Shown here: one piece after another, positions 9,501 to 18,107 of the stretch
How the letters are laid out: the number at the start of each line of letters is the position of its first letter
Numbering within the stretch: position 1 is the first letter of the stretch
DNA from: an uncultured Actinomyces sp.
GTDB taxonomy: Bacteria > Actinomycetota > Actinomycetes > Actinomycetales > Actinomycetaceae
Length of the DNA stretch: 64,000 nt
Assembly: GCA_946998115.1 (NCBI GenBank)
Contig: CAMPYB010000002.1
Span: forward strand, 1-64,000
Direction: 5' to 3'
The notes under the pieces: model-generated
The model's database searches: none
What the model saw: the letters and a program-made list of their open reading frames with translations, nothing else
Told to the model about the DNA's origin: nothing
Position numbers and translations under genes: made by a program

Positions 9501-10399
9501 CCGAGTTCATTATCTTCACTTATTTCTTTCAAAGTATGATTTATTTTCCAGCCTACAAACATAGCACCTTTTTTAGTCGGATCTTTAACTGATGGCAAAG
9601 TCTGACCATAATAAAGTCTTCTAGCTGGAATCGATGAACCGCCCTGTGTGTCATAGTAAACATTTATTGATTTACGTAAATATCTTTTTTCCAATTCAGT
9701 CTTATCATTATTATCAGAAACTAGAACTTCTATTTTATTCTTTTCAGGCTCAAAACCTTCTCTTTGATCTTCAGGCAGTGCTTTAGCAATAAGTTTAGAA
9801 CCAATTTTCCCACTTTGCACAGTATGTTTAGGTTTTATCCTATCAAAATTATCCTTATCAGTAAGACTTTGAAACTTATGGATTATTTTAACATTCCTAG
9901 TAGGTGAAGTATAAAAAAACTCTTTAACAGATTCATGATTAGGAGCATTTTTAGCATCATCAACTATTTGCTTATGAGTGAAAGAAAAACTTTCTAATGG
10001 TGGCACATACCCAGGTATAACAGGCATTTTAATTGTTTTATTTATAGCAGGATTAGTGTCCTCTTCACCAACTGTAACAGTATACGGTTGGCTAGTTGCA
10101 CGATTTGCCTCCTCATGGAAGGCTGTATACTTATATTTTTTCGTATAAATATTTTTAGGAGCAGGATCAGCTATTTGTTTATCAGCATCTTTCACATTTA
10201 TAGGATCAGTGTCAAATTTTTTTACCACAGGCTTTGTGCTGTTAATATACTTGTCTTTATAATTTTGTATATTATTGTAATCTTCTATAACAGGATCATC
10301 CGTAGCTAAAGCATTACTATGCGGTATCATTGCAAACACTATTACAATGCTCAAAAAAACGGGTAATAATTTTTTTAAACCAACTTTAATCATTTCCAC
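6599..10399 (-). CDS. Large secreted protein with InlB-type (Listeria-Bacteroides) repeats
   Basis: A signal peptide is clear: KVGLKKLLPVFLSIVIVFAM, then a cleavage region at HSNALA (residues 30-35). The mature protein has several InlB B-type repeats, recognised by YYDTQGG/YDLNGG openings and FVGW, FLGWS, FAGW or FDSW centres with AQWK/AKWG/AIWV endings, at about residues 245-335, 686-770, 778-903 and 1101-1175. Residues 915-1090 have a MucBP-like pattern (VHYFYDDDG, VDYV). Such proteins usually sit on the cell surface and contact host or other cells. The C-terminus ends ENVIPQSDQLKP without an LPXTG signal or membrane anchor. Function is inferred from repeats only. Confidence 0.82.
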   Translation of the reverse strand: MEMIKVGLKKLLPVFLSIVIVFAMIPHSNALATDDPVIEDYNNIQNYKDKYINSTKPVVKKFDTDPINVKDADKQIADPAPKNIYTKKYKYTAFHEEANRATSQPYTVTVGEEDTNPAINKTIKMPVIPGYVPPLESFSFTHKQIVDDAKNAPNHESVKEFFYTSPTRNVKIIHKFQSLTDKDNFDRIKPKHTVQSGKIGSKLIAKALPEDQREGFEPEKNKIEVLVSDNNDKTELEKRYLRKSINVYYDTQGGSSIPARRLYYGQTLPSVKDPTKKGAMFVGWKINHTLKEISEDNELGKTLYNEGEVTKQSEFKQATPAKDVVFTAQWKEVPKTKYTVSFWSEKSDYDPSKVTSPRDKYDYIGVKVIHDADTGSTPDLNTINEDGINFPDISKQQVDDKNEFSKYYFRNKDMTQKANFDKDALGNATNVEKKVLSTGETNYNVYYDRQVYELIFERKNAGSNPFDPIIEKNGVKYDSKVNPYTVKARFNQSLVGLWPMDNEITNWPDGEASLGWILNVTDKKIIYRDTPHYRLSADEFINAPSPYVRSNTSISRPNVHLNSKQISLGIDSGSQGNTLPIHVDFFLQTFDEDEYEINPLMYYIKHDTVLSGYQFDPPKLEGFTSVEPKYSLKTIEESDAEDINDEREEETEEDGKERGKIQFVSEENDYTYNQNGWLKLEYNRKKYKLYLNNDPSNIIANADFKESKEVYYDRPLKDLNLDKTDVPKKPDSVPNDYVFLGWSLDTAGENLVKNGKETMPSHDVILYAKWGEPKYKWNITYDLNGGTVPVGLKGSNIVNCTKKDDGCSVPTPDPNNNKGEGKQIFTVNHRTKIISPILRKGDINKPIPIPVRRGYDFAGWEHVRMDKSGKQDMTYRNKYDVPELYAFENPVVESAYLRAIWVKNNFVKTESVHYFYDDDGKEIKSLRKTITFYRNRVGIYISDYAKFQDDKWVLKTDEGFLDSLKKEGKDNHYYKTIKIKNFNKGEANPNKFEFYYRKFRDRKYDVDYVTKSSNSGQATESKIIPTEHVVNENKDYDARNYRSIPGYKLTGPSQQNLTFNLDNNGVFLGINDTGKKSIKFEYEDIRVIKRKSDKSATPTGYHRIVFKTDNNGDFKGNGKEIVYDVIDGLDFKNVPVPEDSEIIPKSLYVFDSWNGENLLNDGDKINSSHTFVAHFKYKALPPKTVIVPEKYNVETKDIIDNYQSYLDDNATFDYDKTLLNTDTPTFNGPGIAVPIKLITPTGLVTNVNRTVKIVENVIPQSDQLKP

Positions 10400-10483
10400 T
10401 CTTATCGTCCTATAAATTTTAAACCTAATCCTCTATACTTCAAACCATACAACAATCTTATTTATACATTAAGCAGAACCTAC

Positions 10484-10489
10484 ATTATA
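10484..10489 (-). promoter_or_regulatory. Possible -10 element for the large surface protein
   Basis: A perfect TATAAT lies on the minus strand about 85 bases before the surface protein start. No good -35 hexamer is seen 16-18 bases upstream, so the promoter assignment is tentative. Confidence 0.35.
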
Positions 10490-10529
10490 TCATATTTATT
10501 TATAGTTTATTTTTATAATCATTATTTCA

Positions 10530-11123
10530 TCATCGTTTAATAGAGTCTTCAAACTGTTTTGCCATTTCAATTATTGCTTTAGCTTTTATATATAACATTT
10601 CATGTATTTGTTTCTTGTCAAAAACTAAATCTTCTTTAGCATATCCTTCAAAAGCGACACCTAAAGCTAAAATTTTCAAAAAATACACCATATACATGTA
10701 AAAAACATTAAGCTTCTTTAACTCAAAATTGCCTTTCATAACTTCAACGAGTGAAAAAATTATTGTTTCATAATCAATTTTATTTGAACAATTTTTCAAA
10801 CAACGAATCCCATTATCATAATGTTCACGCAAATTTTCTTCATCATATAAATGCCACTCGTATATCAAAAAAGAACGCCACATCATACCCGCTAAACTAT
10901 TATCTGGGCTTTTTGACCAAAGTACAGCTATCTTTTCTATATCATTATTTTTGATTATCTGAATTATCCTGTCACGCACTTGCTCATTCTCAATACTTTC
11001 TTGCCCAAAAAGCATTTGTGCAGTTTCTTCAGCAATTATTGACCATTTCTGATGATCATTGTCTGCGATTATATTTTCAAGAACATTAGATTCTAAAAAC
11101 ACCGGACGACGATACCTCATCAT
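10530..11123 (-). CDS. Protein of unknown function, 197 residues
   Basis: I do not recognise this protein. It is predicted soluble or peripherally membrane-associated and largely helical, with an aromatic hydrophobic stretch near residues 140-157 (VFYMYMVYFLKILALGVAF) and a helical charged C-terminus. The segment SPDNSLAGMMWRSFLIYEWH near residues 71-90 is the most distinctive. Two adjacent ATG codons follow GGGAGG; the second, at 11120, has the better spacing (4 rather than 1 base). It stands alone between the surface protein and tRNA-Lys. The codon use and the strong ribosome-binding site support a real gene. Confidence 0.7.
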   Translation of the reverse strand: MMRYRRPVFLESNVLENIIADNDHQKWSIIAEETAQMLFGQESIENEQVRDRIIQIIKNNDIEKIAVLWSKSPDNSLAGMMWRSFLIYEWHLYDEENLREHYDNGIRCLKNCSNKIDYETIIFSLVEVMKGNFELKKLNVFYMYMVYFLKILALGVAFEGYAKEDLVFDKKQIHEMLYIKAKAIIEMAKQFEDSIKR

Positions 11124-11216
11124 ACCTCCCGCATAAAAGTATTTTTAACATTGTTGCATAATTTTATAAAATAACAATCATTTTTAAATAACTTATATCT
11201 TGAAATTATCTTTAAA

Positions 11217-11245
11217 TAAAAAATTGGAACGAAACGTTCCAATTT
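11217..11245 (-). terminator. Terminator of tRNA-Lys
   Basis: An 11-bp perfect stem, AAATTGGAACG (11221-11231) with CGTTCCAATTT (11235-11245), closes a 3-base loop. On the minus strand it is followed by TTTATTT. It lies 8 bases after the tRNA-Lys 3' end. Confidence 0.8.
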
Positions 11246-11252
11246 AAAATTG

Positions 11253-11326
11253 TGAGCCCCGTGGGAATCGAACCCACGACCCACAGATTAAAAGTCTGTT
11301 GCTCTAACCAACTGAGCTAGAGGCCC
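11253..11326 (-). tRNA. tRNA-Lys (TTT)
   Basis: The reverse complement begins GGGCCTC and forms a full cloverleaf with anticodon loop CTTTTAA in stem CAGA/TCTG (anticodon TTT), a standard GGGTTCGATTCCC T-arm and discriminator A. A TATACT hexamer at 11355-11360 on the minus strand could be its -10 element. A strong terminator follows. Confidence 0.96.
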
Positions 11327-11426
11327 AACACAATCACTCAACGTGACCCTAAACAGTATATACTATATATTTTTGAAAATCTATAGTTAATTTATTTTTT
11401 ATAAAAATTAAAAAATCACAAACTAT

Positions 11427-13298
11427 TTACCCATTATTACTGCCAGTGTCACCTTGTTGACTTGTAGATCCAGAACCATTTCCTGAACTACCATTATTAC
11501 CCGAATTATCATTTCCCTGATTTGCAGACGGACCAGGATCAGCAGCAACTACAAGCCTAATTACTGATCCACGATTTACAACCCCCGTAGGAGAAACAGA
11601 CAAAACCGTATTAGGAGCCTGATCTTTAGTAGCCACATTAGATATTTCCACACTCAACCCATACTGCGACAAAATTCTAACAGCATCATCTTTACTCTTA
11701 CCTACAAGATCACCTGGAACTTCTATACGACCTGAAGAAACAAACAACTGGAATTTGTCACCTTTTCTCACTTGAGAACCTGCAGGCGGATTTGTACCTA
11801 TAACTTTGCCTTCCTCAAAACGTCCATCATCTTTAGTCACAACATTTTCGAGTTCCAATCCTAATTTTTGCAAACGATCAATAGCTTCAGCTTGAGTCAT
11901 ATTTGAAACATCAGGCATTACAGACTCTTGACGTCCAGAAGAAAAATGTACAGTAACGATACTATTACGCGCAACTTTAGTTCCAGACTTAGGCGTTGAA
12001 GAAACAAAAGTACCTTTCGGTATAGTATCTGAAGGAATCGGCTGTCCAACTTTCATAATTAAACCTGCAGCTTTCAAAGCTTCAGCAACCTGATCCTTAC
12101 TCAAACCTTCCAAATTCCTCGGCACAACAACACGATTATCGCTAACCTGACTTGCAGACGGAGAAGAGAAAAGTATATACACAGTTGCCGCACCTAAAAT
12201 TGCAATCAAAGCTATTATTACAGCCCACACAATTTTCATACGTTTTGAACTCTTATTTTTCTGATCAAATTTATCAGTATTAGCAACTGGCTGAAATTGT
12301 GTACTATCAGAATTTGAATTAAGCTTAGCCCAATTAGGTGTCATATCAGTTGTAGCACTCATAACACTCGTAGCTTCAGGGTCTGTCGCACCCATCAATT
12401 GAGTCGTATCACCACCCATACCTACAGGTGGCGAAACCATTCGACCAGCCATTACTGCTAAAAGATCACTACGCATTTGAGGAGCACTAGAATACCTATG
12501 ATTACGATCTTTAGTCAAAGCCTTTAATACAACATTATCCAAAGCTTTAGGAATATCTGAAGAAATCGATGAAGGCACAGGAGGAGCCTGCGATACATGC
12601 TGAAAAGCAACTGACACAGCAGTATCACCCTTGAAAGGCGGACGTCCAGTCAAAAGTTCAAACAATAAGCATCCTGTTGAATATAAATCACTACGCGCAT
12701 CAACAGTTTCGCCTTTCGCCTGTTCCGGAGATAAATATTGAGCAGTACCAACAACAGCATCAGTTTGGGTCATAGTTATTTGAGAATCAGTCATAGCTCT
12801 AGCTATACCAAAATCCATAACTTTTATTTTTCCATCGCGAGTAAGCATAACATTACCAGGTTTAATATCACGATGCACAAGACCTGCATTATGAGAATAC
12901 TCAAGAGCATTTAACACACCTATAACTATCTCACATGCTTCATCTATAGGCACAGGCTGACCATCAGACAATAAGTCTTTTACAGTATTACCATCCACAT
13001 ATTCCATAACAATATAAGGAACATCCACGCTTTTACCATCAGATGTAACAACAGTTTCTTCACCAGTATCATATACAGCAACAATTGTAGGATGATTTAA
13101 CGAAGCAGCAGACTGTGCTTCACGACGAAAACGTGTTTGGAAAATATTGTCACGTGCAAGTTCAACACGCAACATCTTTATTGCAACTTGCCTAGATAGT
13201 CGTAAATCAAAACCGAGGTGCACCTCTGCCATACCTCCACGACCAATAAGCTCACGGATCTCATATCTATTAGCCAACAAATGCGGTCCTTTTACCAT
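11427..13298 (-). CDS. pknB: Serine/threonine protein kinase PknB with three PASTA domains
   Basis: This transmembrane kinase senses cell-wall precursors and controls growth and division. The kinase domain shows the glycine loop IGRGGMAEVHLG, VAIKML, HRDIKPGNVM and MDFGIARA (residues 10-275). A single membrane helix, VWAVIIALIAILGAATVYIL, follows near residue 355. Three extracellular PASTA repeats then cover about residues 390-585, and a Gly/Ser/Asn-rich tail ends the protein. Mycobacterial PknB has four PASTA units. It follows pknA with a 71-base gap and its own ribosome-binding site (GAAGGAAAT). It is the last gene of the fhaA-to-pknB operon. Confidence 0.96.
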   Translation of the reverse strand: MVKGPHLLANRYEIRELIGRGGMAEVHLGFDLRLSRQVAIKMLRVELARDNIFQTRFRREAQSAASLNHPTIVAVYDTGEETVVTSDGKSVDVPYIVMEYVDGNTVKDLLSDGQPVPIDEACEIVIGVLNALEYSHNAGLVHRDIKPGNVMLTRDGKIKVMDFGIARAMTDSQITMTQTDAVVGTAQYLSPEQAKGETVDARSDLYSTGCLLFELLTGRPPFKGDTAVSVAFQHVSQAPPVPSSISSDIPKALDNVVLKALTKDRNHRYSSAPQMRSDLLAVMAGRMVSPPVGMGGDTTQLMGATDPEATSVMSATTDMTPNWAKLNSNSDSTQFQPVANTDKFDQKNKSSKRMKIVWAVIIALIAILGAATVYILFSSPSASQVSDNRVVVPRNLEGLSKDQVAEALKAAGLIMKVGQPIPSDTIPKGTFVSSTPKSGTKVARNSIVTVHFSSGRQESVMPDVSNMTQAEAIDRLQKLGLELENVVTKDDGRFEEGKVIGTNPPAGSQVRKGDKFQLFVSSGRIEVPGDLVGKSKDDAVRILSQYGLSVEISNVATKDQAPNTVLSVSPTGVVNRGSVIRLVVAADPGPSANQGNDNSGNNGSSGNGSGSTSQQGDTGSNNG

Positions 13299-13369
13299 AA
13301 TATTTCCTTCACACTCCGGCGAAATGCTGTATAGAAAAACCTTACAACAATATTTACCATTTCCAAAAC

Positions 13370-15049
13370 CTAAACTTGTAAACTAGTACTTTTATTAATA
13401 AATGATTCATGTTTTTTCACATCACAACTACCATAGTTTTTCACAATTTTATTATTAGAAATATAAAAATTATTATTACAATCAAACGCAATAGGAAAAC
13501 CCTGTTTTTGAACAACAAAATTAACGTTAGAAACATTTACAATATCCTGCTTTACTTGCACCTGTCCAATTTGCTTTTGCACACTTGAAATTTCACCTGC
13601 AAGTATTGAAGTCACTCCCTTATACGCTACAAAAATAAGCAACAACAAAATTAACAAAAACACTATAACAAATTTTATTTTATTCCTACGTTGTTCACCC
13701 GCTTTGTAAACTGTCACATTATTTCTTCTACTAAGATTAGATTTTTGAACATTATCATGTATATTATTTTGATTTTGCACAGTCTTTTGCGCATTCTGAG
13801 AAAATTGTGAAACAACTTTGCTTGAATGCTTTCTATTCCTACTTGAACGTAATAATTGTTCAAAAGACATATCTTTATCTAAATTTTCAGCTATAAATTG
13901 AGCATTCTTAATACGATCACCTGAAATATTAATTTTTTCAGGAAAAATTTTATGAGAAAAAGAATGTTTAGGCATATTTTTGCTGTCATCTTTATTGAAA
14001 TTATCACTAGAAAAAGCCGGACATGTCACATAGCTCGTTCTAACATTATTTTCAGGTGATGAAATATTTTTATTTTCACTATCACTGTCAAGCGAAGAAT
14101 ATGCTTGAGAAAGTTGACTTTGCGCAATACTCTTATCAGCACTTATACGTGGCACTTGTTGAGTTTGCCTTCTAGTTAAAGGACGCTCAAAAACAGTTAC
14201 TTCACCCTTAGGCACAACTGCATCAGGACACACTTGAAGCAAAACACGACGAAGCTGAGCTGATAAAACTTTTGCCGACTTATATCTATCTTCTGGAGAT
14301 TTAGCAAGCATACATTCAATTACTCCAGCAAAAACAGGTGGCACAAAAACAGGCAATGCTGGCAATGGCTCATTTACATGCGCAAAAGCAATATCAACTT
14401 GCGTTTTCCCAGTGTACGGACGTTTACCTACAACCGCTTCATAAGCAATAATACCTAAAGCATAAATATCACCACAAAAAGAAGCATTTTCACCTAAAAC
14501 TTGTTCGGGAGCCAAATATTGAGCAGTTCCCATAACCATTCCTATAGCAGTAATATTATCCTGACTTATAGATTTGGAAATACCAAAATCTGTAAGTTTT
14601 ACAACACCATTTCTAGTTATTAAAACATTTGCTGGTTTAATATCACGATGAATTACTCCAACAGTATGTAAAGCATCTAAAGCGTCACTAATTTGTATCA
14701 AAATAGGTAACAATTTACGCAAAGGAATAGTTCCACTCTTTTTCAACATAGCAGAAAGAGGCTGACCGTCAACATATTCCATGACAATCCACCCACGCCC
14801 ATTAGTTTCATTGTGGTCAAGAACACGAGCTAAATTAGGATGCACCACTTTTTTAGCATTATTTGCTTCAACTCTCAAACGTTTTAAAAACTGTTCCTGA
14901 CCTACAAGTTCATCACGTAAAATTTTTACAGCAACAATAATGTTTAATTTAAAGTCGCGCGCACGCCAAACTTCACCCATTCCACCAACAGCAATACGTG
15001 AAAGTAAACGGTAACGATCATCTAAAACTAGGCCAGCTTCAATCTTCAT
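13370..15049 (-). CDS. pknA: Serine/threonine protein kinase PknA
   Basis: The N-terminal kinase domain has IAVGGMGEVWRARD, VAVKILR, HRDIKPANVL and TDFGISKS (residues 10-270). A low-complexity Ser/Asn-rich linker follows, then one membrane helix near residue 465 (FVIVFLLILLLLIFVAY) and a short extracellular tail of about 80 residues without PASTA domains. This is the PknA layout. Its start ATG overlaps the pbpA stop (ATGA), implying coupled translation. In mycobacteria PknA and PknB together phosphorylate division and wall-synthesis proteins; the same role is inferred from the conserved neighbourhood. Confidence 0.94.
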   Translation of the reverse strand: MKIEAGLVLDDRYRLLSRIAVGGMGEVWRARDFKLNIIVAVKILRDELVGQEQFLKRLRVEANNAKKVVHPNLARVLDHNETNGRGWIVMEYVDGQPLSAMLKKSGTIPLRKLLPILIQISDALDALHTVGVIHRDIKPANVLITRNGVVKLTDFGISKSISQDNITAIGMVMGTAQYLAPEQVLGENASFCGDIYALGIIAYEAVVGKRPYTGKTQVDIAFAHVNEPLPALPVFVPPVFAGVIECMLAKSPEDRYKSAKVLSAQLRRVLLQVCPDAVVPKGEVTVFERPLTRRQTQQVPRISADKSIAQSQLSQAYSSLDSDSENKNISSPENNVRTSYVTCPAFSSDNFNKDDSKNMPKHSFSHKIFPEKINISGDRIKNAQFIAENLDKDMSFEQLLRSSRNRKHSSKVVSQFSQNAQKTVQNQNNIHDNVQKSNLSRRNNVTVYKAGEQRRNKIKFVIVFLLILLLLIFVAYKGVTSILAGEISSVQKQIGQVQVKQDIVNVSNVNFVVQKQGFPIAFDCNNNFYISNNKIVKNYGSCDVKKHESFINKSTSLQV

Positions 15050-16524
15050 CGATTATCACCGCTCTTCACGTCAAGTTTCAATCCTGCACGTAAAATAGAC
15101 TCTGCTGTACGCGCTGCCAAATCAGAAGTAATATTATGAGAACCTTGACTTATACCTTCAACAAGTACAGCAAAAGCTATTTGCGGATCATCCGCAGGAG
15201 CAAATCCAACTAGCCAAGAATGAGGATCCTGACCTTTAACACCTGTTTCAGCAGTACCAGTTTTAGCTGCCACGCTAATTCCTGGAAGATTAAAATTAGT
15301 AGTCATGTGCGAAGAAATAACGTATTTCATCATATTTTTCAAATCTTCAGCTACTTTAGGCGATATAACATTACTTTGCGCTATCTGAGGTCGCGTCATC
15401 GTTATAGGCTTCAAATCAGAACCTAATTCAGCATTTACAACATAAGGTTTCATACGCACACCATTATTCGCAACTGTAGCAGCAACCATTGCCATTTGTA
15501 ACGGAGTCGCTCTAACTTCATATTGACCAATTGCTGAATAAGCTAGTTGTGGCAAAAAAAGCTTTGATGGAAAATTACTTTTAGCAATAGGCATTTTAGA
15601 TACTTTCTCAGCAGTATCAAACCCAAAAGCTTTAGCAAAACTACGAACTTTCTTAGGGCCAAGATTCATAGCAGATTTAGCAAAAGGCGTGTTACACGAT
15701 AGCCCAAAAGCAAATTTTAAAGGCACTTTTCCACTACCACAAAAATTATTATTATAGTTCGGCAAAGTTAAATTCGATTCTGGCAAACTTAGGAATCTCG
15801 GAGCGTCGACAATCGTATCGGGTGTCACTCCATTGGAAAGCATTGCGGCAGCTGTTATTATTTTGAAGGACGATCCTGGAGGATAAGATGAAGAAATCGC
15901 TTTATTTATAAGTGGCTGATTATTATCACCATTTAGCTGATTAAACGCTTGTAAAGAATTGGCGCGGTTATGCGTAGCGATACTATTAGCATCATAATTC
16001 GGATTTGAATACATTGCTAAAATAGCACCCGTTTTCGGGTTTAAAGCAACTACTGAACCTTTTTTACCTTTTAAAGATTTTGCAGCAATTTCTTGCATTT
16101 TGGAATTTATAGTTAGCTCTATAGCTCCACCTTTAGGTTTTTCTCCCGTTATTATATTTTTTATTTGCATTAAAGCTTGAGAGTGAGAATTACCATTTAA
16201 AACATTGGAATAATAATTTTCAATTCCAGTAGAAGCATCTGAAACTACCGATAAATAACCTGTTATACTCGAATATAGATTTGACTGTTCATAAACTCTT
16301 TGCCATTTATAGTTATCATCTGCTGGTACAGATGACGCTACTTGTTTACCGTCAACAATAATTGGTCCTCGTTGCGTGTTGAATGAGTTATAAATAGTCC
16401 TCACATTTCTAGTGTCAGCTGTTAATTGAGGTTGTTTTACGACTTGTATATAAGTTGCAGCGACCATTAGTGCAACTAACATGAAAGTTACAAGTATCGA
16501 CAAGCGTTTTATTTGACGATTCAC
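15046..16524 (-). CDS. pbpA: Penicillin-binding protein PbpA (class B transpeptidase)
   Basis: This is a D,D-transpeptidase that crosslinks peptidoglycan outside the membrane. An N-terminal signal-anchor (LSILVTFMLVALMVAATYI) is followed by a dimerisation region and the transpeptidase domain. Catalytic motifs are SxxK in PPGSSFKI, SxN in GLSCNTPFA and KTG in AAKTGTAETG. The 492-residue length matches actinobacterial PbpA. Translation starts with GTG, overlapping the rodA stop by one base (TAGTG). RodA directly upstream is the likely glycosyltransferase partner. Confidence 0.95.
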   Translation of the reverse strand: MNRQIKRLSILVTFMLVALMVAATYIQVVKQPQLTADTRNVRTIYNSFNTQRGPIIVDGKQVASSVPADDNYKWQRVYEQSNLYSSITGYLSVVSDASTGIENYYSNVLNGNSHSQALMQIKNIITGEKPKGGAIELTINSKMQEIAAKSLKGKKGSVVALNPKTGAILAMYSNPNYDANSIATHNRANSLQAFNQLNGDNNQPLINKAISSSYPPGSSFKIITAAAMLSNGVTPDTIVDAPRFLSLPESNLTLPNYNNNFCGSGKVPLKFAFGLSCNTPFAKSAMNLGPKKVRSFAKAFGFDTAEKVSKMPIAKSNFPSKLFLPQLAYSAIGQYEVRATPLQMAMVAATVANNGVRMKPYVVNAELGSDLKPITMTRPQIAQSNVISPKVAEDLKNMMKYVISSHMTTNFNLPGISVAAKTGTAETGVKGQDPHSWLVGFAPADDPQIAFAVLVEGISQGSHNITSDLAARTAESILRAGLKLDVKSGDNR

Positions 16525-18086
16525 TATTCTTTCACCTCGCTGTCACTACGGTTTATATAATCTGCACTATTGTCAGTATGTACTCTATTATTTTCTGTAA
16601 TCTTATTTATATTCGACAAATTTTTAGCATTTAAAGAATCTTTATGTACTACATTTACTTTATTTTGATTATCGAAACTACTTGAACTACCAGAAACTGT
16701 TACCACTTCTTTTACTGGTTCATATTCCATGAGAACTACTTCTTTTTCAAATAAACTATTTACTCGTGCATTATTAGTCAAACGCAAAAGCAAACCTAAT
16801 ATTATCCAGTTTGAAACTAGTGAAGATCCACCATACGCTAAGAAAGGTGTTGCAAGCCCTGTAAGTGGAATTAATCGTGTAACTCCTCCGACTATAACAA
16901 AAACTTGCAATGCAATTATAAAAACAAGCCCAGTTGCAAACATTTTACCGAAATTGTCTCTTATTGTCTCTGCGGCTTTAAAACCTCTTTGCACAAGTAT
17001 TATATATAAGGTAATTATTGCCATAAAGCCAGTTAATCCTAATTCTTCACCTATGGACGCTATAATAAAGTCAGAATTAGCGAAAGGTACTAACTGCGGG
17101 AAACCTTTACCCCATCCTGTACCTGTTAGTCCGCCATTGGCCATACCAAATAGCCCGGAAACCAATTGTCCAGAACCTCCAGGGTTTTGATGGTAAACAG
17201 TATTATCAAAAGCATTCCACCAAATATTAAAACGTGCTCCAACGTGCGGAAAAATATGCGCAGCTAGAAAAGCAGCTGGTACGAATAATACTCCACCTGC
17301 GATTATCCAAGAAATTTTATCAGTCGCTACATATAGCATTGCTACAAATAGTCCGAATATTAGTAACGAACTACCTAAATCTCTTTGTAAAACAAGCACT
17401 GCGATTGAAGCTAGCCATGCGATTATAAGCGGTCCGCAATCTCTAATTCTTGGTAGTTTTAATCCTAAAATTTTTTTCCCAGCCAAAGCTAATTTATCGC
17501 CTGTGTCCACAAAATATCCAGCAAAAAATATTACTAAACACAATTTAGCTATTTCACTAGGTTGAAATGATAAAGGACCTATACCTATCCAAATTTTCGC
17601 ACCATATATATCGCGTCCCAACCCAGGAATCATAGGTAGCAAAAGTAAAATTATGGCACTTAAACCAGCTATGTAAGTATAATTTTTCAACACTCTATGA
17701 TCAGGCAATACTACACATACTAAAACGCAACAGACAACTCCGACAAAAGTCCACATAAGTTGTTTATTTCCTACATCAAATCCAGTTTGCCCCAGTTTTT
17801 GATAAGAAAGATTTAGACGATAAATCATTGCTAATCCGACGCCATTTATAGCAACAGCAATTGGTAAAATTATAGGATCAGCATATGGAGTAAATTTACG
17901 TATAAATAAATGCAAAATCAAAGAAATAAAAATCAAAAATCCTATATGCAAGAAAAGATTTGAAGGTAATTTTTCACCACGATTTATTGTAACTATAATA
18001 TACCCGGATATACCTATTACAAGGCTTATACCTAAAAGTATAATTTCCAGTCCTCTTTTAGTTCCAACCAGTTTTTCTTTTCTCAT
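16524..18086 (-). CDS. rodA: RodA/FtsW-family peptidoglycan glycosyltransferase
   Basis: This is a polytopic SEDS protein that polymerises lipid II into glycan strands. About ten membrane helices are visible, with the family segments GIGPLSFQPSEIAKL, QRDLGSSLL and ASIGEELGLTG, and the C-terminal TPFLAYGGSSL. A hydrophilic C-terminal tail of about 80 residues, rich in Ser/Asn/Lys, is presumably cytoplasmic. It sits between the phosphatase gene and pbpA in the usual actinobacterial order, so it is called RodA rather than FtsW by context. Confidence 0.94.
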   Translation of the reverse strand: MRKEKLVGTKRGLEIILLGISLVIGISGYIIVTINRGEKLPSNLFLHIGFLIFISLILHLFIRKFTPYADPIILPIAVAINGVGLAMIYRLNLSYQKLGQTGFDVGNKQLMWTFVGVVCCVLVCVVLPDHRVLKNYTYIAGLSAIILLLLPMIPGLGRDIYGAKIWIGIGPLSFQPSEIAKLCLVIFFAGYFVDTGDKLALAGKKILGLKLPRIRDCGPLIIAWLASIAVLVLQRDLGSSLLIFGLFVAMLYVATDKISWIIAGGVLFVPAAFLAAHIFPHVGARFNIWWNAFDNTVYHQNPGGSGQLVSGLFGMANGGLTGTGWGKGFPQLVPFANSDFIIASIGEELGLTGFMAIITLYIILVQRGFKAAETIRDNFGKMFATGLVFIIALQVFVIVGGVTRLIPLTGLATPFLAYGGSSLVSNWIILGLLLRLTNNARVNSLFEKEVVLMEYEPVKEVVTVSGSSSSFDNQNKVNVVHKDSLNAKNLSNINKITENNRVHTDNSADYINRSDSEVKE

Positions 18087-18107
18087 ATTCTTACCTATAC
18101 GACTTAT

